Shown in pieces: positions 36,393-45,210 of a stretch of 64,000 bases of DNA; the stretch's first letter is position 1, and each line of letters begins with the position of its first letter. Where the stretch lies: the NCBI GenBank assembly GCA_034669045.1, contig JAXDOD010000115.1, positions 1 to 64,000 on the forward strand, written 5' to 3'. Below the pieces are notes generated by a model that saw only the letters and a list, made by a program, of their open reading frames with translations, made no database searches and was not told the origin of the DNA. Made by a program: the position numbers and the translations under genes. Source of the stretch: VAZQ01 sp034669045. Its GTDB lineage: Bacteria > Pseudomonadota > Alphaproteobacteria > Rhizobiales > Xanthobacteraceae.

Positions 36393-36902
36393 ATGCAGCA
36401 ACGTGCCGACCCCGAACCGCTGTTCTTCGCCCCGTTCGTATCCTCGCTGATGCGCGTGGAACCGGCGTGGATCGACTACAACGGCCATCTCAACATGGCC
36501 TATTACAATGTGCTGTTCGACCGCGCCGTGGACGAAGCCTTCGAGCTCATCGGCTGCGGCCTCGACTACGTGAAGACCCGGCGGCACTCCTGCTTCACCG
36601 CCGAGGCGCATGTGCGCTACCTGCGCGAGCTCAAGGCGGACGATCCGGTGCGCGTGACCTTCCAGCTAATCGACTACGACGCCAAGCGCATGCACTATTT
36701 CGAGCAGCTCTACCATGCGGCCGAAGGCTTCGTCTCGGCGACCTCGGAGAACATGTCGCTGCATGTCGACATGGCGGCCAGGAAGACCGCCGCCTTCCCG
36801 CCGGACGTCGCCGCCTGCCTCGCCAGGATGAAGGCCGCGCATGGCATGCTGCCGGTGCCGGAAGCCGCCGGGCGCCGGATCGCCATGCCTGGGAAACCCT
36901 GA
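36393..36902 (+). CDS. Hotdog-fold acyl-CoA thioesterase
   Basis: 169 aa. The hotdog signature is WIDYNGHLNMAYYNVLFDRAVDEAFE, followed by HVRYLRELKADDPVRVTFQLIDYDAKRMHYFEQLYHA. This is the 4HBT type with the D-x-N-G-H-L-N active-site pattern. It resembles thioesterases of carnitine catabolism (betainyl-CoA thioesterase), but no carnitine genes are adjacent, so the substrate remains open. Confidence 0.87.
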   Translation: MQQRADPEPLFFAPFVSSLMRVEPAWIDYNGHLNMAYYNVLFDRAVDEAFELIGCGLDYVKTRRHSCFTAEAHVRYLRELKADDPVRVTFQLIDYDAKRMHYFEQLYHAAEGFVSATSENMSLHVDMAARKTAAFPPDVAACLARMKAAHGMLPVPEAAGRRIAMPGKP

Positions 36903-36979
36903 GACTGGCCACGATCCCGAAAGCTGCAAGTCGGCCGCCGCCGCGCCGAGGCAGCAGCGCCGCAACCGGCCCTTGCGTA

Positions 36980-38365
36980 TCAGACCTCCTGGTAGTCGGC
37001 GGGCGACACGCGCACAAAGCCGCCCTTCCGCAAGGCTTCCGGTTCGACCACCTCCTCGGCGGGCGCGTCGGGAGCTTTCAGCGCGGTCTTCCAGTCGTTC
37101 TCGAAGATCTGCGTGAAGTAGCCGCAGATGCCGCTGTGGGACAGCCACACGCCAGCCTCGCGATTCTTCGACACCGCGGAGTTCGACCAGTTCTGCGAGC
37201 TCACCAGCACGCCCTCGCCGTCCACCAACACCATCTTGTTGTGACAATGCACGAAGCGCGACGTGTCGATGTAGCGGATGTTCTTGCCCAGCACGAGGCC
37301 AAAGTCCCTCTTGAGGAGGTCCAGGTTCTCGTGCTCCTTGGGCAGGTCCTTTTTGCTGAAGATCTTGCCCAGGATGATGCGGATGTCGAGCTTGCCTGCG
37401 GCCTCGCGCGCGTCCTTGATCGCCGCGAGCAGATCCGAGATGTTCTCCTGTGCGCCGCGGATATATTGTTGCTCGATCAGGATCGACGTCTGGGCCGCGC
37501 GCAGCTTGTCGGGCATCACGTCCATGTAGTTGTCGGGGCTCAGCACCGGCTGGATGTTGAGCGGCTTGGTCAGCTTGAACGTCTTGCTCGGAAACAGCGT
37601 GTCCGGGACCCTGGTCGGCGCACGTTCGATCATGAATGCGTTGGCGGCCTTGGCCGCTTGCGCGAGCGACTCCGGCCCATTGATCTCGAGCGCCATGTCG
37701 CTCTCGAGGATGGTGGTGAAGAACTTCGCCAGCTTCTTGGAACGGATGGCCAGCCCGGTGTCGCGGTTGCCCGGGCGGAAATGATCGCGGTCGCCGCCGT
37801 CCTTGACGTTCAGCGGGATACTGTTCTGGCTGTAATTGCCGCTCTGCACCAGACACCATTCGCCGTCGATGACGATGACCTTCTCATGCGACGAACTGAA
37901 AAAATGCACGCGGTGGCTCGCGCATGAGGGCGCGGGCACGCCGTCCACGCCGGAGTCGTTCAGCCCGTCGAACAGCGTCTGCTCGTCCTTGCTGTCGATA
38001 TCGAGCATGAGCTTGATCTTCACGCCGCGCCTGAGGGCGTCCAGCACCAGTTCCGTCATGTAGTCGGCGGAGAAGTCGTAGATGCCGATGAGAATGGTTT
38101 TCTTCGCGTCGTCAAACAGACGCTTGGTCACCGCATAGGTCGAGTCCGGCGAGCAATAGGCGATGATTTCCTGATCCACGTCGACGTCAGGCACCTTGAC
38201 CTTGGTGTAGTCTTCGAGGTGGCAGCCGCGGCCGACCATCTCGGGAAGGAAGATATCGGTCGTGCGCGGTTCCAGATGGTTGCCCACGGTCCGCACACTC
38301 TCCGGTTCGGCCAGAAACGGCCCTTTCGGGTTGATGATGGATCGGCGAAGAACAAAACTCGGCAT
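36980..38365 (-). CDS. Phospholipase D-like protein (two HKD motifs)
   Basis: 461 aa. Two PLD half-domains: HEKVIVIDGEWCLVQSGN (about residues 190) and HCHNKMVLVDGEGVLVSSQNWS (about 400), each with H-x-K-x4-D. Preceded by IIAYCSPDSTYAVTKRLFDDAKKTILIGIYDFS. No signal peptide, so it acts in the cytoplasm or leaves with partners. It could cleave phospholipid or nucleic acid. ATG 38363-38365 with GGAGGG nearby. Third gene of a cluster after a protease and a small protein. Confidence 0.88.
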   Translation of the reverse strand: MPSFVLRRSIINPKGPFLAEPESVRTVGNHLEPRTTDIFLPEMVGRGCHLEDYTKVKVPDVDVDQEIIAYCSPDSTYAVTKRLFDDAKKTILIGIYDFSADYMTELVLDALRRGVKIKLMLDIDSKDEQTLFDGLNDSGVDGVPAPSCASHRVHFFSSSHEKVIVIDGEWCLVQSGNYSQNSIPLNVKDGGDRDHFRPGNRDTGLAIRSKKLAKFFTTILESDMALEINGPESLAQAAKAANAFMIERAPTRVPDTLFPSKTFKLTKPLNIQPVLSPDNYMDVMPDKLRAAQTSILIEQQYIRGAQENISDLLAAIKDAREAAGKLDIRIILGKIFSKKDLPKEHENLDLLKRDFGLVLGKNIRYIDTSRFVHCHNKMVLVDGEGVLVSSQNWSNSAVSKNREAGVWLSHSGICGYFTQIFENDWKTALKAPDAPAEEVVEPEALRKGGFVRVSPADYQEV

Positions 38366-38390
38366 GGTGGCCCTCCCAGGCTTGTGACTT

Positions 38391-38636
38391 TCACTCCAAC
38401 CCATACGGTTCGCTACGTGCGACCACGAGCGGAACCTCGACCTCCCCCTCGCTGGTGGAGTAGGAGAGCGAGGACGGCAGATCCACCTTCGCTTTCGGCG
38501 CGACGTGAGCCACGACGACCCAACCCGCCTTGCCGTGGCTCTTTCCCTCTTCAACTCCGACGGCGTGCGCTCCCAGTTTCAAGAGATCGCGCCCGCGCTG
38601 CTGCCGCACCTTGTTGGCTTCGTCCTCATTCGCCAT
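38391..38636 (-). CDS. Small protein between protease and PLD genes (81 aa)
   Basis: Core AHAVGVEEGKSHGKAGWVVVAHV...VEVPLVVARSEP. The pattern of hydrophobic strands and V-G-V-E near the start resembles residues 46-105 of the neighbouring protease (IVAIGIAEKR...LCFYVEKK...IPPV...VFTDVQQIG). It may be a stand-alone version of the protease's N-terminal domain, perhaps an inhibitor or chaperone. That is inference. It is 23 nt from the protease and 25 nt from the PLD gene, all on the same strand. Confidence 0.75.
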   Translation of the reverse strand: MANEDEANKVRQQRGRDLLKLGAHAVGVEEGKSHGKAGWVVVAHVAPKAKVDLPSSLSYSTSEGEVEVPLVVARSEPYGLE

Positions 38637-38659
38637 CGGTCACCCTGTGGTTGGCCCGC

Positions 38660-39646
38660 TTACTTGTCGGCAAAGCGAAACTTCAATGCCTTCTCGACCT
38701 CCGAGATCGGATTGAAGATACTCCCATCGGGGGAGCCGGCGAAATGCAAGCCAACGATCTTTCCGCTTTTCTTGTCGACGATGATTGAACCGGAGTCTCC
38801 ACCTTTCGAATAACGGGTGCACTTGACCTGATCGAGGAAACCGACTTTCCCGACCCCCGGGTAAGTCACGATGATGCTGAAGTGGACATCCTGGACGACG
38901 CCTTCGGAGTCCCCCGACGTGCGTCCCCGCATCACGATCTTCATGTCGCGGACCGGGTCGGCGGTGTCGAGCGGCGCCTTGGCGCCGCGAATGGAAAAAT
39001 CGAGCTTGTCGACGAAGCCTGGATCGACCTCCGCGAGCGCTGCGTCCACACGGTTCAAGAAATCGTCGCCCGGTTTGAACGGCAGGATGTCGGTGAGCGC
39101 GCCCACCTTCTGCGTTTTGCCCCCCTTGTCGGCGTCACCCGGATAGATGATCTGGTCGCCGACCTTCCCCTTGCCGCTCCTGGCGAGGACGTGGGAGTTG
39201 CTCAGTAGGAAGAATTTCGCGCCCTTTTGGACGATCGCACCGAGCGTGCCGGTGTCGGTGTCGTTGCCGATACTAAAGCCGCTCAGCAGCGGCGCCTGGC
39301 GTTTGTTGACCTGCGGGCGGACCTTCCCGATCTGCTGGACGTCGGTGAACACCGCGGTGCGATCGGCCACACTGAGGACCGGCGGAATGATCTTGTTGGG
39401 CTTCACCCGGGCCTTGGCGATCTTCTTCTCGACGTAGAAGCACAAGCCCAGTTCACCGGTTTCCTTGTTGTCGGTCCGCTTCTCGGCGATGCCGATGGCG
39501 ACGATATTGCGATCCTCGAAAATGGCGCGCACGCGCTCCACGTGCTTGGACTCCAGGGTGTCAAGCGACTCCGGCTTCGGCCCCCGGGTGCCACGGATCA
39601 AGTCAAGAGCCTGCAGCAGCTCCTTCGGAGTATCGTTTTCAGCCAT
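38660..39646 (-). CDS. Trypsin-like serine protease with N-terminal regulatory domain
   Basis: 328 aa, no signal peptide. Residues 1-110 form a separate domain (NIVAIGIAEKRTDNKETGELGLCFYVEKK...). The peptidase follows: TLGAIVQKGAKFFLLSNSHVLA (His), NRVDAALAEVD (Asp), YSKGGDSGSIIVDKKSGKIVGLHFAG (Ser in GDSGS). The order matches bacterial cytosolic NAL1-like trypsin proteins. First gene of the three-gene operon; promoter predicted at 39689-39717. Confidence 0.87.
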   Translation of the reverse strand: MAENDTPKELLQALDLIRGTRGPKPESLDTLESKHVERVRAIFEDRNIVAIGIAEKRTDNKETGELGLCFYVEKKIAKARVKPNKIIPPVLSVADRTAVFTDVQQIGKVRPQVNKRQAPLLSGFSIGNDTDTGTLGAIVQKGAKFFLLSNSHVLARSGKGKVGDQIIYPGDADKGGKTQKVGALTDILPFKPGDDFLNRVDAALAEVDPGFVDKLDFSIRGAKAPLDTADPVRDMKIVMRGRTSGDSEGVVQDVHFSIIVTYPGVGKVGFLDQVKCTRYSKGGDSGSIIVDKKSGKIVGLHFAGSPDGSIFNPISEVEKALKFRFADK

Positions 39647-39688
39647 GGCATGCCCCCGTGCTGGCCAATCTCACGTCCGGCCGATACC

Positions 39689-39717
39689 ATTAGAGGTTGA
39701 ATAGTTTTTTTTCGCAA
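39689..39717 (-). promoter_or_regulatory. Predicted promoter of the protease-PLD operon
   Basis: Minus strand TTGCGA (39717-39712), 17-nt spacer containing a run of seven further A, TCTAAT (39694-39689). The A-tract in the spacer is unusual in this GC-rich genome. Confidence 0.6.
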
Positions 39718-39886
39718 GCCCTTGATAGCCGCCGCATTCGTGACAAGTCCGCGCGATTTCCATGCCCTGTCTCGCGGCGAACCCCTCTTTCTATCACCTC
39801 GGTTTCAAGGCTTTGTGACACCATTGCTCGCAAAATGCGGCCCCCGGTGCCATCTTAGGTCATGAGAATCACCGAAGGCCGTCCGC

Positions 39887-42580
39887 GTGGCTGAACCCTT
39901 GAAACTCGACCCCATCCGACCGAGACCGCCCGTGCCCGGCGGCATCGCAGCGCGCGCGCGCGCGGCGGCCGACGCGCCGTATCTGAATGATCTCAACCCG
40001 GAGCAGCGCCAGGCGGTCGAGACGCTCGATGGTCCGGTCCTGGTCCTGGCCGGCGCCGGCACCGGCAAGACCCGCGTGCTGACCACGCGCATCGCGCACA
40101 TCCTGGCGACCGGCCGGGCGCGGCCGGCGGAAATTCTCAGCGTCACCTTCACCAACAAGGCGGCGCGCGAGATGAAGGAACGCGTCGGCGCCATGGTGGG
40201 GCAGATCGTCGAAGGCATGCCGTGGCTCGGCACCTTCCATTCGATTGGCGTGAAGATCCTGCGGCGGCACGCGGAGCTGGTTGGATTGAAGCCGGACTTC
40301 ACCATCCTCGACGTGGACGACCAGATCAGGCTGATGAAGCAGCTCCTGGCCGCTGAGAATATCGACGAGAAGCGCTGGCCGGCGCGCGTGCTGGCGGGCT
40401 TGATCGACGGCTGGAAGAATCGCGGCCTGACGCCCGACCAGGTTGCGGCGGGCGAGGCCGCGAGCTTCGCGGGCGGCAAGGGCAAGAAGCTCTATGCGGC
40501 CTATCAGGAGCGGCTGAAAACGCTCAACGCCGCCGACTTCGGCGACCTGTTGATCGAGTGCATCCGCCTGTTTCGCGAACAGCCCGAGGTGCTCCGCCAG
40601 TATCAGCAGCGGTTCAAGTACATTTTGGTAGACGAGTATCAGGACACCAACGTGGCGCAATATTTGTGGCTGCGGCTGCTCGGGCAGAGCACCGCTGCGC
40701 GTGTGCCGAACGGCGCCGAGAACGCGGTCTTACCCTCTGCCCGCCTGCCGGGAGAGGGTGGCGAGCGTAGCGAGCCGGGTGAGGAGGAGCCTCGGCAGAC
40801 GCGGCTCTTGGAGAGTCCCCCTCACCCCGACCCTCTCCCCGCAGGCGGGCAGAGGGAGCACACCGAATTTGCGGCACCGCCGGCGACCAGTGCGCGCGTG
40901 CCCAAAAACATTTGCTGCGTCGGCGACGACGACCAGTCGATCTACGGCTGGCGCGGGGCGGAGGTCGACAACATCCTGCGCTTCGATCATGATTTTCCGG
41001 GCGCCCAGGTGATCCGGCTGGAGCGGAATTATCGCAGCACCGCCCATATCTTGGCGGCCGCCTCGCACCTGATCGCGCACAACCAGGGGCGGCTCGGCAA
41101 GACCCTGCGCACCGAGGACGAGCCGGGAGAAAAGGTAAGAGTTACAGGTACTTGGGACAGCGAGGAAGAGGCGCGCGCGATCGGCGAGCAGATCGAGGCG
41201 CTGCAACGCGGCGGTCACATGCTCGTAGACATAGCGATCCTCGTGCGAGCTTCCTTCCAGATGCGCGAGCTCGAGGATCGTTTCGTCACCCTCGGACTGC
41301 CTTATCGCGTCATCGGCGGTCCGCGCTTCTACGAGCGCATGGAGATCCGCGACGCACTCGCATACCTCCGCCTGGTCAACCAGCCGGCCGACGACCTCGC
41401 CTTCGAGCGCATCGTCAACGTGCCCAAGCGGGGCCTGGGCGACGCCACGGTCAAGCTTTTGCACGACTACGCCCGCAAGCACCGCCTGCCGCTCCTGGAG
41501 GCGACGCGCGCCGTGGCCGCGACCGACGAGCTCAAGCCCAAGCCGCGCGGCGCGCTGCGCGACCTGGTCGCCGCCTTCGACCGCTGGCGCGCGCAGAAGG
41601 ACGCGATCCCGCATACCGAGCTCGCCGAGATCGTGCTCGACGAGTCCGGCTACACCGAGATGTGGCAGAAGGACCGGTCCGCCGACGCCGCCGGCCGGCT
41701 CGAAAACCTCAAGGAGCTGGTCCGCTCCATGGACGAGTTCGAGAACCTGCAGGGCTTCCTCGAACACATCTCGCTGGTGATGGATGCCGACGGCGGCGCC
41801 GACGCCGACGCGGTCTCGATCATGACCATGCACTCGGCCAAGGGGCTCGAGTTCGACACCGTCTTCATGCCCGGCTGGGAGGAAGGGCTTTTTCCGCACC
41901 AGCGCTCGCTCGACGACCAGGGCCGCGCCGGCCTCGAGGAGGAACGCCGCCTCGCCCATGTCGCGCTCACGCGCGCGCGGCGCCGCGCGCACATCTATTT
42001 CTCCTCGAACCGGCGCATGCACGGATTGTGGTCGAGCAACCTGCCGTCGCGCTTCCTCGACGAGTTGCCGGAGGCGCATGTGGAGGTAACCGAGGCGAGA
42101 GGCGGCTTCGGCGGCATGGGCGGCGGCGGCGGCAACTACGGCGCCTCGCGCTTCGACGAGATGACGCATTTCGGCTCCAGCTACGGCACGCCCGGCTGGC
42201 AGCGGGCGCAGGCGCGCGGCCGCGGCTTCGCCAAAGGCGACGGTGCCTTCGAGGAGGAGAGCCAGGATCACGAGGCGGGCTCGGACTTCGAAGCATCAAA
42301 GGTTGGCGCCACAGCGTCCCCTCTCCCCAGGGGGGAGAGGGACAGGGTGAGGGGGTCTCAGACCCGCGACGCGCTCCGCCGCTCCGGTCCGCTCACCATC
42401 GAAGGCGAACTGGTCGCCAAATCGACCGGCGCCGTCTCCGCCTTCGCGCCCGGCGACCGCGTCTTCCACCAGAAATTCGGCAACGGCAACGTGGTGAGCG
42501 CGGACGGCAACAAGCTCACCATCGCGTTCGACAAGGCCGGCGAGAAGCGCGTGGTGGATAGTTTCGTGGAGCGGGTGTGA
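39887..42580 (+). CDS. uvrD: UvrD/PcrA-type superfamily 1 DNA helicase with repeat-derived inserts
   Basis: 897 aa. Motif I GAGTGKT (56-62), motif Ia SVTFTNKAAREM, motif II VDEYQDTN (about 248-255), motif III GDDDQSIYGWRG (about 346-357), motif IV LERNYRS, motif V TMHSAKGLEFDTVF, motif VI VALTRARRRAHIYF. 3'-5' helicase of nucleotide excision repair and replication-fork upkeep. Between motifs II and III an extra stretch of about 60 residues derives from a palindromic repeat (283-324 core). A second repeat is read at residues about 806-827 in the linker before the C-terminal Tudor-like domain (PGDRVFHQKFGNGNVVS). Start GTG 39887. Expression is plausible because the frame stays open through both. 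Confidence 0.95.
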   Translation: MAEPLKLDPIRPRPPVPGGIAARARAAADAPYLNDLNPEQRQAVETLDGPVLVLAGAGTGKTRVLTTRIAHILATGRARPAEILSVTFTNKAAREMKERVGAMVGQIVEGMPWLGTFHSIGVKILRRHAELVGLKPDFTILDVDDQIRLMKQLLAAENIDEKRWPARVLAGLIDGWKNRGLTPDQVAAGEAASFAGGKGKKLYAAYQERLKTLNAADFGDLLIECIRLFREQPEVLRQYQQRFKYILVDEYQDTNVAQYLWLRLLGQSTAARVPNGAENAVLPSARLPGEGGERSEPGEEEPRQTRLLESPPHPDPLPAGGQREHTEFAAPPATSARVPKNICCVGDDDQSIYGWRGAEVDNILRFDHDFPGAQVIRLERNYRSTAHILAAASHLIAHNQGRLGKTLRTEDEPGEKVRVTGTWDSEEEARAIGEQIEALQRGGHMLVDIAILVRASFQMRELEDRFVTLGLPYRVIGGPRFYERMEIRDALAYLRLVNQPADDLAFERIVNVPKRGLGDATVKLLHDYARKHRLPLLEATRAVAATDELKPKPRGALRDLVAAFDRWRAQKDAIPHTELAEIVLDESGYTEMWQKDRSADAAGRLENLKELVRSMDEFENLQGFLEHISLVMDADGGADADAVSIMTMHSAKGLEFDTVFMPGWEEGLFPHQRSLDDQGRAGLEEERRLAHVALTRARRRAHIYFSSNRRMHGLWSSNLPSRFLDELPEAHVEVTEARGGFGGMGGGGGNYGASRFDEMTHFGSSYGTPGWQRAQARGRGFAKGDGAFEEESQDHEAGSDFEASKVGATASPLPRGERDRVRGSQTRDALRRSGPLTIEGELVAKSTGAVSAFAPGDRVFHQKFGNGNVVSADGNKLTIAFDKAGEKRVVDSFVERV
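40733..40856. repeat. Palindromic repeat inside the helicase gene
   Basis: Terminal inverted repeats CCCTCTGCCCGCCTGC (40733-40748) and GCAGGCGGGCAGAGGG (40841-40856) are perfect over 16 bp. The right flank GAGCACACCGAATTTGCGG also occurs beside the intergenic copy near 51440. The element is translated in-frame. Confidence 0.9.
42303..42366. repeat. Second repeat inside the helicase gene
   Basis: TTGGCGCCACAGCGTCCCCTCTCCCCAGGGGGGAGAGGGACAGGG-type sequence matches 51285-51340 (TGGCGCCACAACGTTCCCTCCCCCC...GGGACAGGGAGAGGGG). Read in-frame as ...VGATASPLPRGERDRVRG.... Confidence 0.85.
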
Positions 42581-42600
42581 GGCGCTTGCAGCGCACGGGC

Positions 42601-43365
42601 TTATTTCGGCGGCACTTCCTTTGACAAAAACGCGAGCGCTTCCTGCACGGTGGTCATGAACTGCGCCGGGAAGATGATGGTCGAGTTCTTCTCGACCGAG
42701 ATTTCCGCCATCGTCTGCAAGGTGCGGAGCTGCAGCGCCACCGGATGCAGCGTGATGATGTCGGCCGCCTGGCCGAGCTTCACCGCGGCCTGGTATTCGC
42801 CTTCGGCGGCGACGATCTTGGCGCGGCGCTCGCGCTCGGCCTCGGCTTCCTTGGCCATGGCGCGCTGCATGTTGTCGGGCAGCACGATGTCCTTGATCTC
42901 GACCGCCGTAACCTGGGTGCCCCAGGGCTCGGTGTGGCGGTCGATCACATTCTTGATCTGCTCGTTGATGCTGGCGGTGTCCGAGAGAAGCTGATCGAGG
43001 CTGAAGCGCCCGACCACGTTGCGCACGGTGGTCTGGCTGATCTGGTTGATCGCGTTGTAGACGTTCTCGATCACGATCACCGCCTTCTCCGGATCGGTGA
43101 TGTGATAATAGGCGACCGCCGCGATATCGATCGAGACGTTGTCCTTGGTGATGATCTTCTGCGACGGGATCTGCATCGTGACGGTGCGCAGCGACACGCG
43201 CGTCATCTGCTGGACCGGAACGAAGATGAGCGTGAGCCCCGGCCCGCGCACGCCGGCGAATTTTCCCAGCAGGAACACGACGCCGCGCTCGTACTGCTTG
43301 AGCACGCGCAGCGAGATGAGGGCATAGACGATGAGCGCGAAGATGAGGATGTAGAGCATGGACAT
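42601..43365 (-). CDS. Slipin (SPFH/band 7 membrane protein)
   Basis: 254 aa. N-terminal hydrophobic helix (3-20), then SPFH domain (RVLKQYERGVVFLLGKFAGVRGPGLTLIFVPVQ, VSIDIAAVAYYHITDPEKAV, VVGRFSLDQLLSDT) and a coiled coil (MAKEAEAERERRAKIVAAEGEYQAA). Forms oligomers that organise membrane domains. Often paired with an NfeD protein, which is not seen here. It is convergent with the helicase (20-nt gap). Confidence 0.93.
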   Translation of the reverse strand: MSMLYILIFALIVYALISLRVLKQYERGVVFLLGKFAGVRGPGLTLIFVPVQQMTRVSLRTVTMQIPSQKIITKDNVSIDIAAVAYYHITDPEKAVIVIENVYNAINQISQTTVRNVVGRFSLDQLLSDTASINEQIKNVIDRHTEPWGTQVTAVEIKDIVLPDNMQRAMAKEAEAERERRAKIVAAEGEYQAAVKLGQAADIITLHPVALQLRTLQTMAEISVEKNSTIIFPAQFMTTVQEALAFLSKEVPPK

Positions 43366-43514
43366 GGTGTTTCCATTCCGTTGCGCGCTGATAGCATGAA
43401 TACGCCCGGGGGGCTATGGCTCGGTACGATGGGACGGGCGCGCGGCGCGTGACGGGGCAAGGCGGGGCTTCGCCTGCGCACCGATTTGACGTAAAATGAC
43501 GCAAAGGTGATGCC

Positions 43515-43658
43515 ATGGCCCCACGCACGAAGGACAACGACGTCGGCCTCGCGCCCGCCGCCGAGCCGGTGGGCGCCGGCTATGACCCCACCCGACTGCG
43601 CGGCGATCATCACCGTGATGACGCTCGGCCGCGGTGTGAGGGCGGCGCCTCAGAGTAG
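43515..43658 (+). CDS. Possible small protein (47 aa)
   Basis: Start ATG with AAAGGTG 8 nt upstream; hydrophilic, rich in Asp/Arg. No family recognised. Coding is uncertain. It is the only candidate in the gap 43366-43711. Confidence 0.25.
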   Translation: MAPRTKDNDVGLAPAAEPVGAGYDPTRLRGDHHRDDARPRCEGGASE

Positions 43659-43711
43659 CCGACAGATCGAGGCTTGCGCTGGGCATGCCGGCATATGATC
43701 TTCCGCCGCCA

Positions 43712-44197
43712 ATGCCTATCACCCTCTACATCGACGCCGACGCCTGTCCGGTGAAAACCGAGACCTACCGCGTCGCCGAGCGCTTCCTGCGCAACGGCAT
43801 CGCGCTCAAGGTCGTGGTCGTCTCGAACAGCCCGATCGCGGTGCCGCGCGAGGACTTCATCGAGCGCGTGGTGGTGGGCGCGGGCATGGACGAAGCCGAT
43901 GACTACATCGCGGAGCGCGCCGGCCCGGGCTGCGTCGTGATCACGGCAGACATTCCGCTCGCCGCGCGCGCCGTGAAGACCGGCGCCGAGGTGATCGCGC
44001 CGAACGGCAGGCCGTTCACGCACGACGCCATCGGCATGACGCTCGCCACGCGTAACCTGATGAGCGACTTGCGCAGCGCCGGCGCCATCACGGGCGGGCC
44101 AAAGCCGTTTGCGGCGGCCGACCGCTCGCGCTTTCTCTCCGGCCTCGATGCGGCGCTGATGCGGCTGACGCGCGCGGGCTTCGGCAAGGCGCCATAA
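43712..44197 (+). CDS. yaiI: YaiI/YqxD family protein (DUF188)
   Basis: 161 aa. Conserved LYIDADACPVKTETYRVAER, VVVGAGMDEADDYIAERAGPGCVVITADIPLAARAV, RPFTHDAIGMTLATRNLM. A PIN-like fold is proposed for DUF188; the role is unknown. ATG 43712 begins the conserved N-terminus (an ATG nine codons earlier is possible). Confidence 0.93.
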   Translation: MPITLYIDADACPVKTETYRVAERFLRNGIALKVVVVSNSPIAVPREDFIERVVVGAGMDEADDYIAERAGPGCVVITADIPLAARAVKTGAEVIAPNGRPFTHDAIGMTLATRNLMSDLRSAGAITGGPKPFAAADRSRFLSGLDAALMRLTRAGFGKAP

Positions 44198-44222
44198 GGC
44201 GATGCTGGGATTGACCCGCGCC

Positions 44223-44260
44223 GCTCGTTCCCGCGAAAGCGGAGACCCGGATTTCCGAGA
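44223..44260. repeat. CCCGCGAAAGCGG-type repeat
   Basis: GCTCGTTCCCGCGAAAGCGGAGACCCGGATTTCCGAG: same family as 54651-54685 and 57074. Between convergent genes. Confidence 0.8.
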
Positions 44261-44356
44261 GCAGAGCGCCAAGACCTCCGGATGCCTTGCCTTCGCGGCC
44301 AGGAGCGGAAAGAGCATCGCAGTTCGACTGATAAGGCAGCTCAACCGATCAAGGAG

Positions 44357-45040
44357 CTACGCCGCCCGCCCCTGCGCCAGCGCGCCGGCCTGCGGGCGCG
44401 CCGCGTTCACCGCCTCGACGCTGCGCTCGACCGCGCTCCACAGCCGCGCGATCTCGGCCGCCGCGAGCGAGCCGCTGTCGACCTCGCTGGCGCTGGCGCC
44501 GGCCGCAAGGGTGAGCACGAAGCCCGCGCGCTGGCTGATCTGCCCGGACCAGACCGGGATGGCCTGCGTGTCCAGCCAGGCGCGCGACTGCAGCACCGCC
44601 GGCGCTTCCTTGTCGTCGCGCTTGGCGGGCGCGGCGTTGAGCACCACCGCATAGGGCCGATTGCGCTCGCGCGCCGTCTTGACGGTCTCGCGCACCGCGT
44701 CGAGATCGAGGAAGCCCGGCCGCGCCGGGATCAAGACCAAGGTCGCGGCGCGGATGGCTTCCTGCACCACCACCCACATGGTCGGCGCCGTGTCGATGAA
44801 CACCCATTCGACGCCGCTCGCCATGGCCAGCGCGAGCGCGCGATCGATGCCGCGCTCGGCGGTCGCGAACGGCAGCGCATCGCCGGCGCGTAGCGCGTTG
44901 CAGAGCGCGAGCGAGCCCTGCGGGTCGGCGTCGATGGCGAGGCAGCGCAGTCCCAGGCTATGCGCGTGCGCGGCAAGATGGGCGGTCAGCGTGGTCTTGC
45001 CCGCGCCGCCTTTGCGGGAAGCCAGCGTGATGACGTTCAT
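44357..45040 (-). CDS. ParA/MinD-like ATPase, orphan copy 1
   Basis: 227 aa. Deviant Walker A KGGAGKTT at residues 10-17, AIDADPQGSLALC, WVFIDTAPT (Walker B), LVLIPARPGFLDLDA. No ParB or other partner is adjacent. Similar along its whole length to the gene at 48655 (both begin MNVI..ASRKGG and share IPVWSGQI.QR). ParA-family ATPases position DNA, plasmids or protein machines. Its cargo is unknown. Confidence 0.93.
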   Translation of the reverse strand: MNVITLASRKGGAGKTTLTAHLAAHAHSLGLRCLAIDADPQGSLALCNALRAGDALPFATAERGIDRALALAMASGVEWVFIDTAPTMWVVVQEAIRAATLVLIPARPGFLDLDAVRETVKTARERNRPYAVVLNAAPAKRDDKEAPAVLQSRAWLDTQAIPVWSGQISQRAGFVLTLAAGASASEVDSGSLAAAEIARLWSAVERSVEAVNAARPQAGALAQGRAA

Positions 45041-45210
45041 GACCCTGCGCTCCCTTGCTTCGGGGGACGCACAACCCTGGGACCGGAATGGTTAACGAAT
45101 GGTTACCGCAGCAGGCCCCCTCCCACTGCACAGGCACAAAAAGGGAAGGGCCGCCCGGAGGCGGTCCTTCCGCTGTTCGTCCGGCCGCCACGGGGCGCAC
45201 GGGCTGGCGG

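Noticed and set aside
44223..44260. CCCGCGAAAGCGG repeat as a rho-independent terminator of yaiI
   Set aside because: There is a hairpin but no U-tract, and the same element occurs inside a gene.
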